64,000 bases of DNA, taken from NCBI RefSeq assembly GCF_001423125.1, contig NZ_LMNW01000031.1:617940-681939 (forward strand). Direction: 5' to 3'. The notes beneath the pieces were generated by a model. It saw nothing but the letters and a program-made list of their open reading frames with translations. It was not told the DNA's origin and made no database searches. Positions 28,465-35,715 of the stretch are shown piece by piece. Position 1 is the first letter of the stretch; each line of letters starts with the position of its first letter. Origin of the DNA: Duganella sp. Leaf126 (GTDB lineage Bacteria; Pseudomonadota; Gammaproteobacteria; Burkholderiales; Burkholderiaceae_D). The translations under genes were made by a program, and so were the position numbers.

Positions 28465-29112
28465 TCAGGTCTTGGCCATGATTTCGCGCAGCGCGCGCTC
28501 GAACACGGCAGCGGGCTGGCCGCCGGAAATCAGGTACTGCTCGTTGACGATCACGGCCGGCACCGAGTTGATGCCGTGGCGCTGGAAGAATTGCTCTCGC
28601 TCGCGCACTTCCTCCGCATACTGGTCGGACTCGAGCACCGCCAGCGCGGCGGCGCGGTCCAGGCCCACGCCGGCAGCCACGCGGGCCAGCACCTCGTGCG
28701 AGCTCGGGTCTTCGCCATCGGTAAAGTAGGCACCCAGCAGCGCCAGCTTCAGTTCGGTCTGCTTGCCTTCCAGGCCCGCCCAGTGCAGCAGACGGTGGGC
28801 GTCGAAGGTGTTATAAATGCGGCCGCGCTTGTCCATGGCGAACTCGAAGCCGACCTCGGCGCCGCGCGAGCGGATCATGGCGCGCGCCTGCTCCTGCTGC
28901 TCGGGCGACGAGCCGTATTTTTCGCTCAGGTGCTCGCCGATATCCTGGCCCTCCGGGCCCATCTTGGGATTGAGTTCGAACGGCTGAAAGTGCAGGTCGA
29001 TCTGCGCGGCGTCGCCGATATTCTCGACAGCCTGCTGCAGCGACTTCAGGCCGATGGCGCACCAGGGGCAGGAGACGTCGGAAACGAAATCGATCTTGAT
29101 CGGAGTGGACAT
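28465..29112 (-). CDS. DsbA-family oxidoreductase, FrnE type
   Basis: This 215-aa cytoplasmic thioredoxin-fold protein has CPWC as active site (SDVSCPWCAIGLKSL) and the FrnE landmarks FQPFELNPKMGPEGQDI, FNTFDAHRLLHWA and GINSVPAVIVNEQYLISGGQP. There is no signal peptide, so it is not the periplasmic DsbA. FrnE proteins are linked to disulfide exchange or isomerisation under oxidative stress. The ATG at 29112 (MSTPIKIDF) fits the family; the extra upstream codons do not. Confidence 0.92.
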   Translation of the reverse strand: MSTPIKIDFVSDVSCPWCAIGLKSLQQAVENIGDAAQIDLHFQPFELNPKMGPEGQDIGEHLSEKYGSSPEQQEQARAMIRSRGAEVGFEFAMDKRGRIYNTFDAHRLLHWAGLEGKQTELKLALLGAYFTDGEDPSSHEVLARVAAGVGLDRAAALAVLESDQYAEEVREREQFFQRHGINSVPAVIVNEQYLISGGQPAAVFERALREIMAKT

Positions 29113-29203
29113 GGCGTGACCTTTGCAAAACATGATTGGCTGCAGATGGGGCTGTCGTCGAAGGAATCAAGCGCCGATCTGCAATTTCTGCCATGGGCGA
29201 CGA

Positions 29204-29830
29204 TTATTTCGCCGCCTTGGCCGCAGCCTGGCTCTTGCTGCCGATCCGGCTTTCCTTGCCGCTCATCAGGTTGCCGATGTTTTTGCTGTGACGGAAGATC
29301 AGCAAGCCGCTCATGACGAACACGGCCAGCAGCTGCGGCTCCAGGCCGAACAGGAAACCATAATAAAACGGCGCGAACACGGCAGCCACCAGCGCCGCCA
29401 GCGACGAATAACGGAACGCGAACGCCACCAGCAGCCAGGTCGCCAGCGTGGCCAGGCCCAGCCACGGATCGAGGCCGAGCAGCACACCGAGCGCCGTGGC
29501 CACGCCCTTGCCGCCCACGAAGCGGAAGAACACCGGCCACAGGTGCCCCAGGAAGACCGCGATCGCCACCAGGGCGATGGTGGCGTCGCCCACTTGCAAC
29601 GGCTGCTGGAAGCGGATCGCCAGCCACACGGCCAGCCAGCCCTTGGCGCCGTCGCCGAGCAGGGTCACGATGGCTGCTGCTTTGTTACCGCTACGCAATA
29701 CATTGGTGGCGCCCGGATTTTTCGAGCCATAGGTGCGCGGGTCGGCGATGCCGAACAAGCGGCTGGTAATGACGGCAAACGAGATCGAGCCGATCAGGTA
29801 TGCGGCCACGGTCATCCAAACTGTATTCAT
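29204..29830 (-). CDS. plsY: glycerol-3-phosphate acyltransferase PlsY
   Basis: This 208-aa inner-membrane enzyme transfers an acyl chain from acyl-phosphate to glycerol-3-phosphate, the first step in phospholipid synthesis. Family motifs are [26 protein letters not shown] (the conserved GS.NPGATN), GDGAKGW and [12 protein letters not shown]. About five membrane helices are visible. A Lys/Ala-rich tail ends the protein. Same strand as ybaK, 56 bp downstream of it. Confidence 0.97.
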   Translation of the reverse strand: MNTVWMTVAAYLIGSISFAVITSRLFGIADPRTYGSKNPGATNVLRSGNKAAAIVTLLGDGAKGWLAVWLAIRFQQPLQVGDATIALVAIAVFLGHLWPVFFRFVGGKGVATALGVLLGLDPWLGLATLATWLLVAFAFRYSSLAALVAAVFAPFYYGFLFGLEPQLLAVFVMSGLLIFRHSKNIGNLMSGKESRIGSKSQAAAKAAK

Positions 29831-29886
29831 TGTTTCCTCTGTTGATAGCGTCCCGCCGGGGGACGCGGACTATACACCGCGCTGTG

Positions 29887-30378
29887 TCATTCGGCCAGTG
29901 CGCAGTGGACCGGGGTCGCCTGCAGCAGCTCGGTCAGCACCTGCGGCGCAATGCCTACCAGGTAGCCGCGCCGCCCGCCATTGATATAAATCGTTTCCAG
30001 CGCCAGGATGCTATCCTCGACATACACGGGCATGGCCTTGCGGGTGCCGAACGGCGACGTGCCGCCGATCTGGTAACCGCTGTGGCGCGTGGCCACCTCG
30101 GGCTTGCACGGTTCGACCGACTTGCAGCCGATGCCGCGCGCCAGGTTCTTGGTCGAGACCTTGCGGTCGCCGTGCATCAGCACGATCATCGGCCTGGCCG
30201 CTTCGTCCTGCATGACCAGCGTCTTGACCACGTGGTGCTCGTCCACGCCCAGTTCGCGCGACGACACGCTGGTGCCGCCATGGTCTTCGTAGTCGTACGG
30301 GTGTTCGGAGAACGGCACCTTGTGCCTGCGCAGCAGCTGGGTGGCCGGGGTCTCTGAGATGTGCTCTTTTTTAGCCAT
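29887..30378 (-). CDS. ybaK: Cys-tRNA(Pro) deacylase YbaK
   Basis: This 163-aa editing enzyme hydrolyses tRNA(Pro) mischarged with cysteine. YbaK features include TPATQLLRRHKVPFSEHPYDY, HHVVKTLVM, the catalytic-lysine region GDRKVSTKNLAR and GGTSPFGTRKAMPVYVE. Normal family length. It is divergent from the endonuclease-like gene that begins 57 bp to its right. Confidence 0.95.
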   Translation of the reverse strand: MAKKEHISETPATQLLRRHKVPFSEHPYDYEDHGGTSVSSRELGVDEHHVVKTLVMQDEAARPMIVLMHGDRKVSTKNLARGIGCKSVEPCKPEVATRHSGYQIGGTSPFGTRKAMPVYVEDSILALETIYINGGRRGYLVGIAPQVLTELLQATPVHCALAE

Positions 30379-30434
30379 GCGTGATACGCTGTTTTTGCGT
30401 CGTTGTGTACAAGTTCGACTGGGAGTTTCTTATT

Positions 30435-31493
30435 ATGCCGCAGGAAATCCGCTTTGCCACTTTCAACGTTTGCAATCTTTCCCGGCCCGGGGCGAAATTG
30501 TACGACAATCTGGCGCCGCTCACGGCGGACGAGTACGCGGCCAAGGTCCTGTGGACCGCGCAGCAGCTCGACCAGCTCGATGCCGATGTGATCGGCCTGC
30601 AGGAGATTTTTTCGATGGCCGCGCTGGGCGACGTGCTGGCCCACAGCCGCCGCTACCGCGACGCCACGCTGTGCGGCTTCGATCCCGCGCCCGATCCGGT
30701 CACCGGCGCGCCGCGCCTGACGCCGCAGGTGGCGCTGATCTCGCGCCTGCCGCTGGCCGGCCCCGCCACCGCCTACATGGTGTTTCCCGACGGCGCCAGC
30801 CTGCCCGACGGACACGCCGATCTCGACCGGTTTGCGCGGGCGCCGCTGCACGCCCAGGTGCTGCTGCCGGACCAGCGCATCATCGACGTGCTGGTGATCC
30901 ACCTGAAATCGAAGCGGCCCGACTTTCGCCATGAAGTCCGCCACGATGGCCACGATGGTCGCGATAGTCGCGATAGTCGCGACCGCGAGGGTAGCCGCGC
31001 CAGCACGGACAACTCGCTGCTGTACGCCCAGGCCAGCCTGCGCTCGCTGATCCGGCGCGGCGCCGAGGCGGTCGCGCTGCGCGCGCTGCTGTCGGCCATG
31101 GACCGCAACGGCCGCCGGCCGCGCATCATCCTCGGCGACTTCAACGACACCATCGACGCCGTCACCACCACCATCGTGATGGGGTCCGGCTGCACCGGCG
31201 TGGCCGGCGAGGAACTGGGCGGAAGGCTGTTCGACAGCAACCAGATCCAGCTCGGGCGCGACCGCCTGCGCCATGTCGGCTACACCCATATCCACGAAGG
31301 CCATTACACCACCATCGACCACGTGCTGGTGTCGGAAGAATTCAACCCAGCGTCACCGAACGCGGTGGGCGAGGTGCTCGATGTGACCTACCTGAACGAC
31401 CACCTGCTGCAGGACAAGCCGGAAGCCTCGGACCACGGGCAGGTGCTGGCGCGCTTGCGGCTGTATCCGGTCGGGGAGACGGCTGCCGCCTAA
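30435..31493 (+). CDS. endonuclease/exonuclease/phosphatase-family protein
   Basis: This 352-aa protein has the metal-dependent EEP hydrolase motifs: RFATFNVCNLS, GLQEIFS, ILGDFNDT and the final SDHGQVLARL. It may be a nuclease or a phosphoesterase. There is no signal peptide, so it is probably cytoplasmic. Around residues 170-185 is a repeat-rich loop (HDGHDGRDSRDSRD) coded by 9-bp tandem repeats (30942-30986). GGGAG lies nine bases before the ATG at 30435. Its stop overlaps the convergent PAS gene by four bases. Confidence 0.85.
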   Translation: MPQEIRFATFNVCNLSRPGAKLYDNLAPLTADEYAAKVLWTAQQLDQLDADVIGLQEIFSMAALGDVLAHSRRYRDATLCGFDPAPDPVTGAPRLTPQVALISRLPLAGPATAYMVFPDGASLPDGHADLDRFARAPLHAQVLLPDQRIIDVLVIHLKSKRPDFRHEVRHDGHDGRDSRDSRDREGSRASTDNSLLYAQASLRSLIRRGAEAVALRALLSAMDRNGRRPRIILGDFNDTIDAVTTTIVMGSGCTGVAGEELGGRLFDSNQIQLGRDRLRHVGYTHIHEGHYTTIDHVLVSEEFNPASPNAVGEVLDVTYLNDHLLQDKPEASDHGQVLARLRLYPVGETAAA

Positions 31494-31918
31494 CCGGGCA
31501 TGGCGCTGCGCGCCGCGATGGTGGCCATCAGCGCCAGGTAGATCGCCACCTGCTCGTCGTGGCGCGCGGTGATCTCGCGCATGGCTGCGCACAGCAGGTG
31601 CCGGCCCTCGTGCGGCACGCGCGTCAACAGCACATCGATCCAGAACTGGCGGCCGGTGCGGCCCACGCAGCGCCAGTCGAAGCGCTGGTTGCCGAGCTGG
31701 CGCGCGCGCCACGCCAGGGCGGCCAGCGTGGGCGCCGACAGCACGCCGCGCACCTGCTGCAGCGGTGAAAAATCGGCGAGGCGGTAACCGAGCATGTGGT
31801 CCGGCGCGCCGCAGCCGAACATGCGCAGCGCGCCCGGATTGACGTCGACGAAGCGGTCGCCGTCGATCACGGCCAGCGCGTCGCTGGTGTGCTGGAACAG
31901 CGCCAGATCCGGCCACAT
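31490..31918 (-). CDS. stand-alone PAS-domain protein
   Basis: This 142-aa cytoplasmic protein is little more than one PAS domain: TSDALAVIDGDRFVDVNPGALRMFGC opens it, followed by a PAS-core GYRLADFSP and the strands QFWIDVLLTRVPHEGRHLLCAAMREI. No kinase, GGDEF or HTH output follows, so it would act through a partner. The ATG at 31918 is preceded by an AAGGTG ribosome site. It is convergent with the EEP gene. Confidence 0.78.
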   Translation of the reverse strand: MWPDLALFQHTSDALAVIDGDRFVDVNPGALRMFGCGAPDHMLGYRLADFSPLQQVRGVLSAPTLAALAWRARQLGNQRFDWRCVGRTGRQFWIDVLLTRVPHEGRHLLCAAMREITARHDEQVAIYLALMATIAARSAMPG

Positions 31919-32387
31919 GGGTCACCTTTCGAAAGCCACCCTGCCGGGCGTACGCCATTCTTGCGTTACCTCAAACTGCCGGGTTTGACCTGCCTCAATC
32001 GTGCCAGGGCGCCCGGCGGCGGCCCGTCAGTTGGTCGATGGAAAGCATGGCGCGGTGCAAGGCCTTGCGGGCGCCGCGCCGTTCAGGTGCGGCAATGGTC
32101 GTTGCGACGCGGTGGCGATGCTTTGCGGTGCGGACCCGGACGCGGAAAAGTTGCTACCAGTTTAGGAATCCCCGCCGGTTCAAGGGGTCGCTGCCGGCTC
32201 ACAGGTCGCCGCCGGTGTTGGGATCGCCCCGGTTCTGGGGTCCCCGCCGGTGTTGGGACCGGGACCGGTGTGGGCCCCGCTCACGGTGTCAACGACGGCG
32301 CAGCCGCCGGTTTCAGGTCCATGCTGGTACCGATGCTGCCGGTGTGAGCATCGGTACCGCCCTCGGTTTGTGCGCCGGCTGCCGGTA
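31919..32387. other. intergenic GC-rich low-complexity region
   Basis: About 470 bp with no supported gene. From about 32170 to 32400 the sequence is built of degenerate GCCGGT/CCGGTGTTGGGA-like units and ends in a strong palindrome (32326-32358). Open readings in several frames run through it only because stop codons are rare in such sequence. Confidence 0.6.
32326..32358. repeat. perfect 12-bp inverted repeat
   Basis: GGTACCGATGCT (32326-32337) and AGCATCGGTACC (32347-32358) pair perfectly around a nine-base loop. It lies 30 bp past the end of the 60-aa gene on its 3' side. No T-run follows on either strand, so it is not a standard intrinsic terminator; it may block 3' exonucleases or bind a protein. 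Confidence 0.8.
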
Positions 32388-32570
32388 TCAGGCGCCGGTG
32401 CCGCTGTCGGCGTCGTGCGCCGCCTCGCCGCCGTCCTCGCCCCCTGCTTCGCTTGCGCCATCCTGGCCGGCGTTCTTCAGCTCGGCCTTGCGGCGCGCCT
32501 TTTCATCGGCCTTCTTTTTCTTTTCCAGTTCCCGCTGGCGCTTTTCGTATGCGAAGTTTGTCTTTGCCAT
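32388..32570 (-). CDS. small highly charged helical protein
   Basis: A 60-aa protein that begins MAKTNFAYEKRQRELEKKKK, a strongly basic, coiled-coil-prone helix (to about residue 33), followed by an acidic Gly/Ala/Asp/Glu-rich tail. Small proteins with this MAKTNFAYEKRQREL start are, to my memory, common and unnamed in betaproteobacteria. AGGTAGC precedes the ATG. The bipolar charge suggests nucleic-acid or ribosome contact, but this is a guess. Confidence 0.78.
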   Translation of the reverse strand: MAKTNFAYEKRQRELEKKKKADEKARRKAELKNAGQDGASEAGGEDGGEAAHDADSGTGA

Positions 32571-32634
32571 TTGCTACCTCTGCTGGTGATTGGACTGAGC
32601 ACATTATGACGCACTGGCGCCGAACGCAAGTAAT

Positions 32635-33540
32635 TCAACCGCGAGGATGATGCGCCGCATGCAGCACCTTGAGCCGCTCACGGGCAACGTGGGTATAGAT
32701 CTGTGTGGTGGAAATGTCTGAATGGCCGAGCAACAGCTGCACCACGCGCAGGTCGGCGCCGTGGTTGAGCAGGTGGGTGGCAAATGCGTGACGCAAGGTG
32801 TGCGGCGACAGCGGCACGGTGATGCCCGCCCTGAGCGCATGCTTCTTGATCAATACCCAGAACATCTGCCGCGTCATGGCGCCACCGCGCCCGGTGACGA
32901 ACAGCGCGTCGTCGACCTGGCCGTTGAGGATCACGCCGCGCGCCTCCTGCACGTAGCGTTCGATCCAGACGCGCGCCTGCTGGCCGAACGGCACCAGCCG
33001 CGTCTTGGCGCCTTTGCCGGTGATGCGCAGCACGCCGTCGTTCATGCCCAGCTCGAGCATTTTCAGGTCGACCAGCTCGGACACGCGCAGGCCGCTTGCA
33101 TACATCAGTTCCAGCATGGTGCGGTCGCGCAGGCCCAGCGGCGTGGTCAGGTCGGGCGCCTCGAGCAGCGCCTCCACTTGAATTTCGCTCAAGGTGTGGA
33201 CGAAGCGTTGCGGCTGCTTGGCGGACGCCAGCTGGAGGCTGGGGTCGTCGGTCAGGCGGCGCCGCTGCACCAGCATCTGGTAAAACCGCTTGATTACCGA
33301 CAGCCGGCGGTTCGACGATGTCGCCTTGCCGCTGTCGGCATGGCGCGCCGCCAGATACGCCGCGATATCGTAGCTGGCCACCGCCAGCAGGCCGGCCACG
33401 CCGGGACGCTGCGTCTGCAGCCAGGTGGCAAACAGGCGCAGGTCGCGGCGGTAGGCGTCGAGCGTGTTCTTCGACAACCCGTCCTCGAGCCACAGCGTGT
33501 CGCAGAACTCGTCGATCAGATCAGCGTTGTCTGTTGCCAT
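32635..33540 (-). CDS. xerD: site-specific tyrosine recombinase XerD
   Basis: This 301-aa recombinase resolves chromosome dimers at dif together with XerC. The catalytic set is complete and well placed: Arg152 (ASGLRVSEL), His247 and Arg250 (SPHTLRHAFATHLL), His273 (LLGHSDISTT) and Tyr282 (TQIYTHV), each within four positions of the E. coli residues. The N-terminal SAM-like DNA-binding domain reads DEFCDTLWLEDGLSKNTLDAYRRDL. Its ATG at 33540 lies inside the 3' end of ogt (25-bp overlap), so translation is probably coupled. It is not an integrase of a mobile element: no att sites or cargo are seen. Confidence 0.96.
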   Translation of the reverse strand: MATDNADLIDEFCDTLWLEDGLSKNTLDAYRRDLRLFATWLQTQRPGVAGLLAVASYDIAAYLAARHADSGKATSSNRRLSVIKRFYQMLVQRRRLTDDPSLQLASAKQPQRFVHTLSEIQVEALLEAPDLTTPLGLRDRTMLELMYASGLRVSELVDLKMLELGMNDGVLRITGKGAKTRLVPFGQQARVWIERYVQEARGVILNGQVDDALFVTGRGGAMTRQMFWVLIKKHALRAGITVPLSPHTLRHAFATHLLNHGADLRVVQLLLGHSDISTTQIYTHVARERLKVLHAAHHPRG

Positions 33541-34040
33541 GCGTATTCACTCGATCCTTCATGGGCCAGCAGCCAGCGCTTGATGCCGAGCAGGTAGCCA
33601 TTCGGGTCGTCGCTGTTGGAAAAGCCGCCCAGGCCGCTGGCGGCAGTCACGCGGTGGCACGGTGTCACCACCGGAAACCAGTTGGCGCCGCAGGCTTGGC
33701 CCACCGCACGCGGCGCCGAGCCGACGTGTTTGGCCAGCTCGCCATAGGTGCGCATGCTGCCGGCGGGAATGGACCGGATCGCCTCCCACACCTTGCGCTG
33801 GAAGTCGGTACCTGCCGGGCGCAGCGGCAGGTCGAAGACAAACGACGGATCCTCGCAGTAACGCTGCAACTGCTCGGCCGCCAGGCGGCCGGGGGCATCG
33901 GTCGGCGCCTTTGCCTCAACATGGGGCGGCAGGTAGCACAGCTCGGTGATCTGCTCCGCGACGGTGCGCAGGCCCAGTTTGCCGAATGGCAGCGCCAGCA
34001 CGGCAGAAAAATTTTCATGCAATTGTGGTATTTTCGTCAC
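33516..34040 (-). CDS. ogt: methylated-DNA--protein-cysteine methyltransferase
   Basis: This suicide repair protein takes the methyl group from O6-methylguanine onto the cysteine of PCHRV (residue 128 with the start used here). FQRKVWEAIRSIPAGSMRTYGELA and the HTH-like GSAPRAVGQACGANWFPVVTPCHRV are typical. I used a GTG start at 34040, where the family N-terminus begins, with a weak GGAAAAG upstream. ATGs at 34109 and 34097 are in frame but lack ribosome sites and would add a His-rich extension unlike the family. xerD overlaps its 3' end. Confidence 0.9.
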   Translation of the reverse strand: MTKIPQLHENFSAVLALPFGKLGLRTVAEQITELCYLPPHVEAKAPTDAPGRLAAEQLQRYCEDPSFVFDLPLRPAGTDFQRKVWEAIRSIPAGSMRTYGELAKHVGSAPRAVGQACGANWFPVVTPCHRVTAASGLGGFSNSDDPNGYLLGIKRWLLAHEGSSEYAWQQTTLI

Positions 34041-34157
34041 AGTTTTCTTTTCCGTATGCACCAAAAAGGGTCGCTCAACATGGTGTTCATGCACCATGAT
34101 GTTGCGCATTTGCTACAGCAACGACGAGCCCACCCGGCATTGTAAAGGGCGCAGGCG

Positions 34158-34185
34158 AAAAAAAACGCACCCGAAGGTGCGTTTT
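34158..34185 (-). terminator. Rho-independent terminator
   Basis: AAAACGCACC (34162-34171) pairs perfectly with GGTGCGTTTT (34176-34185) around the loop CGAA. On the minus strand it is followed by a run of eight T (34158-34165 complement), so it should stop transcripts coming from the dctP side before ogt. It may also work in the other direction. Confidence 0.85.
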
Positions 34186-34566
34186 CAAATCCTGCTTCAC
34201 GTTTCCGGTCATTTACCCGCCTGATGGTCTGCGCAGTGCCACGCTGGTGGCGGCTTGCAGAGGCTAAGCAACGACATTCTGTAAAACGTGTGTCTCCTCA
34301 ATCTATCGCCGGTTTTCGATCACCGATTCTATCTACACTCCCCACTGACTATTCGGGGCTCTGGTGCAAGGTTTGCATAAACTTATGCGCAATCCCTGAG
34401 AGCGGAGCCATCATAACGTATCTTTATCTCCGCAATACAGTTTTTTTATGGCAACCTCGCGCCGATAGTTCAAGAGTAAAGTGAATTCCCTGAAGAGTGA
34501 CTAATTTTATGGTATGCATTTGATATAGCTCAAATGTGCCAATTTTTTTGACTGAACCGCAACAAT
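34186..34566. other. dctP 3' intergenic region
   Basis: About 380 bp, clearly more AT-rich than its surroundings, between the dctP stop and the terminator. I see no gene with a ribosome site or family signature. No dctQ or dctM sequence, intact or decayed, is visible here. A short palindrome GCATAAACTTATGC lies near 34376-34389. Confidence 0.55.
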
Positions 34567-35607
34567 CTAGCGTCTGGCGGCAGTGGGCGCCTGGGCGGCC
34601 GCTTCGCGCGCAGCTTCCCGGTTGATCGACAAAATCAGGTCCTTGCCGATGCGCGTCTGCATGGCCCGCTGCACCGGCACCATGGCGGCGCGCCACTCGG
34701 CCTGTTCCTGCGGCGTCAGCGTGATCACTTCGGTCTTGCCGGTCTTGCGGATTGCTGCCAGGGCAGCGTCGTTGTCGCGCTGGGCGATGGTCTTTTCGTA
34801 CACGGTCGCTTCCTGCATGGCGCCGTCGAGCGCGCGGCGTATATCGGTGGGCAAGCCGTCCCAGAATTTCTTGTTGACGATGACCGCATAGCCCAAGTAG
34901 CCGTGATTCGAAACGGTCACGTACTTCTGCACCTCGTTCATCTTCTGGGTGTACAGGTTCGACGGCGTATTTTCCGTGCCCTCCACCACGCCGGTCTGCA
35001 GCGCCTGGTACACATCGGAAAACGCCAGCACCTGCGGGCTGGCGCCGAGCGCGCGCATCTGGGCGTCGAGCACGTTGGACGACTGTATGCGCATGCGCAG
35101 ATCCTTGAAATCGGCCGGCCGGCGCAGCGGCTTGTTGGCCGACATGACCTTGAAGCCGTTGTCCCAGAACGCCAACCCGGTGATCCCTTTCGATTCGAGC
35201 TTTTTCAGCAGGCTGCGGCCGATCGGGCCTTCGGTCACGCTGTTGAGCATGGCCTTGGACGGGAAGATGTACGGCAGGTCGAACGCCTCGAATTCCTTCA
35301 CGCCCAGCGGACCGAACTTGGCCAGCGACGGCGCCAGCATCTGCACCGCACCGAGCTGCAGCGCTTCGAGCTCTTCTTTATCCTTGTACAGCTGGCTGTT
35401 CGGATACACTTCGACCTTGACCCGGCCGCCAGTAGCGCGTTCGGCCAGCAGCTTGAAGCGCAGCGCTGCCTGCCCCTTCGGCGTTTCGGGCGCCACCACG
35501 TGGCTGAACTTGATGACGATGGGAGCCTGGGCAGCTGCATTCGGACCCAGCGCTGCGCTGAATGCAACAGCGGCGGACACGACCACCAGGACGCGGCGCA
35601 AATTCAT
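34567..35607 (-). CDS. dctP: TRAP transporter substrate-binding protein DctP
   Basis: This 346-aa periplasmic binding protein has a signal peptide (MNLRRVLVVVSAAVAFSAALG...AQA) and DctP-family motifs: IVIKFSHVVAPETPKG, VEVYPNSQLYKDKEELEALQLG, AFDLPYIFPS, and the carboxylate-binding Arg region DLRMRIQSS plus ALGASPQVLAFSDVYQALQTGVVEGTENT. It should bind a C4-dicarboxylate or similar organic acid. GGAG precedes the ATG. The membrane subunits DctQ and DctM are not adjacent. It is divergent from a sensor kinase and response regulator pair. Confidence 0.95.
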   Translation of the reverse strand: MNLRRVLVVVSAAVAFSAALGPNAAAQAPIVIKFSHVVAPETPKGQAALRFKLLAERATGGRVKVEVYPNSQLYKDKEELEALQLGAVQMLAPSLAKFGPLGVKEFEAFDLPYIFPSKAMLNSVTEGPIGRSLLKKLESKGITGLAFWDNGFKVMSANKPLRRPADFKDLRMRIQSSNVLDAQMRALGASPQVLAFSDVYQALQTGVVEGTENTPSNLYTQKMNEVQKYVTVSNHGYLGYAVIVNKKFWDGLPTDIRRALDGAMQEATVYEKTIAQRDNDAALAAIRKTGKTEVITLTPQEQAEWRAAMVPVQRAMQTRIGKDLILSINREAAREAAAQAPTAARR

Positions 35608-35629
35608 GGTTTCTCCAGAGAATAACGAT

Positions 35630-35647
35630 ACACTTGCGCGTTAGTGT
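35630..35647. promoter_or_regulatory. candidate operator in dctP-dctB intergenic region
   Basis: ACACT (35630-35634) and AGTGT (35643-35647) form a 5-bp inverted repeat around eight bases, 23-40 bp upstream of the dctP ATG. It is a plausible site for the LuxR-type response regulator coded nearby. The arms are short, so this is tentative. Confidence 0.35.
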
Positions 35648-35715
35648 GACCGATTCCCGGGGACAAAGCTAATTTTTGCCATTTTATTCAGACCCCGCCA
35701 CCCTCACCGAATTTC

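Noticed and set aside
32038..32589. Plus-strand readings through the GC-rich repeat field
   Set aside because: Length comes from low stop-codon frequency in repeats. The small minus-strand gene at 32388-32570 is better supported.
32635..33540. Integrase of a mobile element
   Set aside because: Residue spacing matches housekeeping XerD, and no att sites, cargo or excision genes are nearby.
35630..35715. Sigma-54 promoter for dctP
   Set aside because: A TGGCA is present but no properly spaced TTGC follows. The regulator is LuxR-type, not an NtrC-type activator.
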